From: Embleya hyalina
GTDB lineage: Bacteria > Actinomycetota > Actinomycetes > Streptomycetales > Streptomycetaceae
Direction of reading: 5' to 3'
Assembly (NCBI RefSeq): GCF_003967355.1
Contig: NZ_BIFH01000025.1
Span: 124,001 to 188,000, forward strand
DNA: 64,000 bases
How positions within the stretch are numbered: position 1 is the stretch's first letter; each line of letters starts with the position of its first letter. The notes under the pieces were generated by a model. It was given only the letters and a program-made list of their open reading frames with translations. It made no database searches and had not been told where the DNA came from. Below are positions 61,907-64,000 of the stretch, piece after piece. The position numbers were made by a program, and so were the translations under genes.

Positions 61907-62641
61907 ATGGCCCAGTGGCGCGAGTCCGGATCGCGGTCGCCATGGGGGATCATCGGGGAGTACTTCACTCCGGAACACCGCATTGCCCCGCCCGACCCGT
62001 TCATGGAGCGCATGCAACTGCTCCGATCCTGGGTGAGCGTCGGCATCGTCTTGTGGATGTGCTACCAGTACGGCTTCGACTACGACGAGTTCAAGTCCGA
62101 GGCCACCGGCAACCTGACCATCGGCGTGGGCACCGCGCTCCTGATGGTGCCGTTGATCGGCCTCGTCCTGATACTCGTCGCCGACCCCGCCGCCCGGCCC
62201 GACGTCAGGCGCGACATGGCGGCGCCACTCGGCCGCGTGGTGGCGTTCGTTGTGATCGGTGCCGTCTCGATCCGGGGCATGTCCTACGCCGATGCCCATG
62301 AGACCGTGTTGTCCTTGTTCGTCGTCACGCCGCTCGCGTTGATGGCCACGGTGGTGTTCATCTGCGCCGCGTGGTACTCCACTCGTCACCTGTTCAACGC
62401 CGTCGACGGCCACCTCCTGATGCCGTCACTGGTCGGCCCGTGGGTTCCCTGGGCCATCGCATGCGCGAACATCGGCGACTCGGGGGACAACGTTCCCGCG
62501 GGTGTCGGCCTGACCGTCTCGTTCGGCGGCGCCGTCCTCGTGACCGTGCTCGCGGTGTGGGAGCACCTGCGCGTGCGCGAGCTGTACGGCATCTCCCTGC
62601 GGCACCCCGACCCCGGGTCCGCCGACGCCACCGACGCCTGA
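61907..62641 (+). CDS. Multi-pass membrane protein of unknown function
   Basis: The 244-residue protein has about six hydrophobic helices (from residue ~40 onward) after a polar N-terminus. ATG 61907 has a strong GGAGGAGGG site six bases upstream. No family recognised. It converges on the NmrA-type gene with a hairpin between. Confidence 0.78.
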   Translation: MAQWRESGSRSPWGIIGEYFTPEHRIAPPDPFMERMQLLRSWVSVGIVLWMCYQYGFDYDEFKSEATGNLTIGVGTALLMVPLIGLVLILVADPAARPDVRRDMAAPLGRVVAFVVIGAVSIRGMSYADAHETVLSLFVVTPLALMATVVFICAAWYSTRHLFNAVDGHLLMPSLVGPWVPWAIACANIGDSGDNVPAGVGLTVSFGGAVLVTVLAVWEHLRVRELYGISLRHPDPGSADATDA

Positions 62642-62904
62642 CCGCGCCACGCGGAACGGTTGGCCCCCCGGCTCTTTCGGAGCGCCGGTGTGCACGGAGA
62701 CGGTCACGCGGTCGGGCATGAGCGCGTCGTCCCTGCATCCATGGTGCTCCGCGAACACGGATGCGTGCCCCTGGCGGTACGTCAACGGCCCGAGTTCGTG
62801 TATCGACCCGTCTTCGGGGCCTGTATTCACGTCGGTGGCGGGACTCCATTGCTCGGCGAGTCCACGGGGGGCGAGATCCGCTCGTCCCACCGTCACGAAC
62901 GACA

Positions 62905-62934
62905 GGGCCCGCGCGGCATCCGCCCCGCGGGCCC
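62905..62934. terminator. Hairpin between convergent genes
   Basis: GGGCCCGCG (62905-62913) pairs with CGCGGGCCC (62926-62934) around a 12-base loop, just beyond the stop of the leftward NmrA-type gene. The ~260 bases before it show no gene. Confidence 0.55.
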
Positions 62935-62940
62935 GTCGAG

Positions 62941-63675
62941 TCAGCGTGCGAGCCAGTCCCGATAGGCCGTCTTGGCGAGGACGGCGCCGTCCCCGGCGAT
63001 GAGGGCTTTGCCCGAGGCGGCGGCGAACATGCCGGCCGTGTCGTCGGTGACGACGGTGCGCCGGTCGCCGCGGGCGGCGAGGGTGATCCTGCCCAGTTCG
63101 TCGAGCCGGAAGACCTCGGGACCGGCGACGTCGCGGGTGTCCCGTAGCGGGGTGCCCACGCTGACGTCGGCCACGGCCCGGGCAACGTCGGCCGAGGCCA
63201 TGGGCTGGACGAGCGTGGCGGGCAGGCGGACGGTGTGCTCGTCGGAGGTCCAGGACAACACCGAGTCCATGAACTCGAAGAACTGCGTGGCGCGGACGAT
63301 CGAGTACGGCACGGGGCCGGCCTTGAGGATGTTCTCCTGCAGCACCTTGGCACGGTAGTAGACCAGATCCGGCACCAGGTCGGCGCCCACGATCGAGAGG
63401 ATGACCGCGTGCCCGACGCCCGCCGCCTCGGCGGCGGCCAGCAGGGTGTCCATGGTCTGCCGGAAGAACGCTGGTGAGGCCTCGTCGAAGGTCGGCGAGT
63501 TCGTCAGGTTGACGACGACGTCGGCACCGTCCAGCGCCTCCGCCAGGCCCTGCCCATTGAGCAGGTCCAGGCCGGAGGACGGGGAATGCGGCACCGCGTG
63601 GTGCCCGTTCGCGTTGAGGATCTCGACGACCTGCGATCCGATGAGACCGGTCCCACCGATGACAGCGATGTTCAT
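62941..63675 (-). CDS. NmrA/atypical SDR NAD(P)-binding protein
   Basis: A 244-residue Rossmann protein with GGTGLIGSQ at the N-terminus, NLTNSP after the fourth strand and a YRAK active-site-like motif (YYRAKVLQENILKA), typical of NmrA/SDR_a5-like NAD(P)H-binding proteins. It may be a redox sensor or quinone/ketone reductase. ATG 63675 has AAAGGGC upstream; the open frame before it is non-coding. Confidence 0.9.
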   Translation of the reverse strand: MNIAVIGGTGLIGSQVVEILNANGHHAVPHSPSSGLDLLNGQGLAEALDGADVVVNLTNSPTFDEASPAFFRQTMDTLLAAAEAAGVGHAVILSIVGADLVPDLVYYRAKVLQENILKAGPVPYSIVRATQFFEFMDSVLSWTSDEHTVRLPATLVQPMASADVARAVADVSVGTPLRDTRDVAGPEVFRLDELGRITLAARGDRRTVVTDDTAGMFAAASGKALIAGDGAVLAKTAYRDWLAR

Positions 63676-63778
63676 TTCTTCGCCCTTTCTTGCCGGATTC
63701 CACAAGGAACACGTTCACGAACCAAGACCGACCGGCCCTGCGGGTTGTGACACACAGAATTTCCCGCAGGAACAGCCT

Positions 63779-64000
63779 CTAGACTCCGACGCACGTGACG
63801 GCCTCGTCGAGCGGTGCCCAGCCGGTACGAGGACGGCTCACCGCGACATCCTCGAATCCGATCGACATTCCGCGGAAGAGAACGAGTTCGTCCGGGGGCG
63901 AAAGGATCTCGCCGCCCCATGCCACGATCGATGTAGCGGAACAGGGCGGCGGGCGCGCCGAGTGCACCGTAGCGCTGCTCGCCGAAAGCGGATCGGCGCT
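63779..64000 (-). CDS. Partial gene, 5' end outside window
   Basis: The minus-strand frame ending at 63779 reads GGEILSPPDELVLFRGMSIG and FEDVAVSRPRTGWAPLDEAV, well-formed protein sequence with good codon bias. Beyond ~63940 a different frame looks better, so a frameshift or a short gene starting within is possible. Family not recognised. Confidence 0.45.
   Translation of the reverse strand, partial: SADPLSASSATVHSARPPPCSATSIVAWGGEILSPPDELVLFRGMSIGFEDVAVSRPRTGWAPLDEAVTCVGV

Noticed and set aside
62642-62900. Minus-strand frame reading GLAEQWSPATDVNTGPEDGS
   Set aside because: Third-position GC is only about 75%, no start or stop fits, and no family is recognised.
1-64000. tRNA, rRNA, CRISPR arrays, transposases, integrases and attachment sites
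   Set aside because: None was recognised on either strand on reading through; a dedicated tRNA/CRISPR search was not possible here.

Overview
The window is very GC-rich (codon third positions almost all G or C) and carries genes typical of Streptomyces-like actinomycetes: several GAF/PAS-PP2C (SpoIIE-type) phosphatases, a multi-HAMP hybrid kinase, RsbW-like and STAS proteins, a 56-residue hydrophobic protein and many TetR/LacI/IclR/MarR regulators. Many starts have a TANNNT box only 5-8 bases upstream and probably make leaderless mRNAs. Loose gene spacing and many gene remnants suggest an accessory or chromosome-arm region of a Streptomycetaceae-like genome; genus is inferred, not proven.

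Region 1 (0-8.5 kb): the end of a GAF-PP2C gene, then a LacI-controlled catabolic locus (nitrilase, LacI regulator, YtcJ-type amidohydrolase, APC permease, DUF1989 protein). Two near-identical operators sit inside the -35/-10 spacers of both promoters. A secreted serine hydrolase follows, convergent and behind a shared hairpin.

Region 2 (8.9-20.7 kb): an upper meta-cleavage aromatic pathway. A leftward operon encodes ring-cleavage-product hydrolase, extradiol dioxygenase, Rieske dioxygenase alpha and beta, Rieske ferredoxin and dihydrodiol dehydrogenase. The ferredoxin reductase lies convergently and is followed by a truncated hydratase. Lower-pathway genes are absent. An MFS transporter reading in frame into a WD40 propeller, a TetR and an IclR regulator flank it.

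Region 3 (21.5-36.9 kb): a possible PD-(D/E)XK protein, a decayed HEAT-like gene (the intact paralogue is at 48.5 kb), then a dense signalling block: RsbW-like kinase, ANTAR-GAF-PAS-PP2C protein, multi-HAMP hybrid kinase, and a coupled operon PP2C / cobalamin-binding protein / STAS. The cobalamin protein has the Wx9EH motif of CarH photoreceptors, and the STAS protein lacks the usual phosphorylatable serine. A MarR regulator and a divergent degenerate PP2C close the block.

Region 4 (37.5-50.1 kb): an ECF sigma factor with a coupled membrane protein and a likely autoregulated promoter; a tetracycline-type TetR facing two tetO-like operators, a broken FAD monooxygenase, an MMPL exporter and a two-component pair; then a 38-residue peptide gene coupled to a PIMT-like methyltransferase, resembling the two-gene aspartimide (imiditide) RiPP layout; then a HEAT-like protein.

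Region 5 (50-64 kb): a frameshifted pseudogene; a cell-surface polysaccharide operon (GT2 glycosyltransferase, a 50-residue LAATG sorting-signal peptide, polysaccharide deacetylase); a secreted DUF4082 protein; remnants of MDR and TetR genes; a VOC protein; a zinc-ribbon TetR divergent from a DHA2 efflux pump; a PstS-like secreted protein; a membrane protein; an NmrA-type oxidoreductase; and a partial gene at the right edge.
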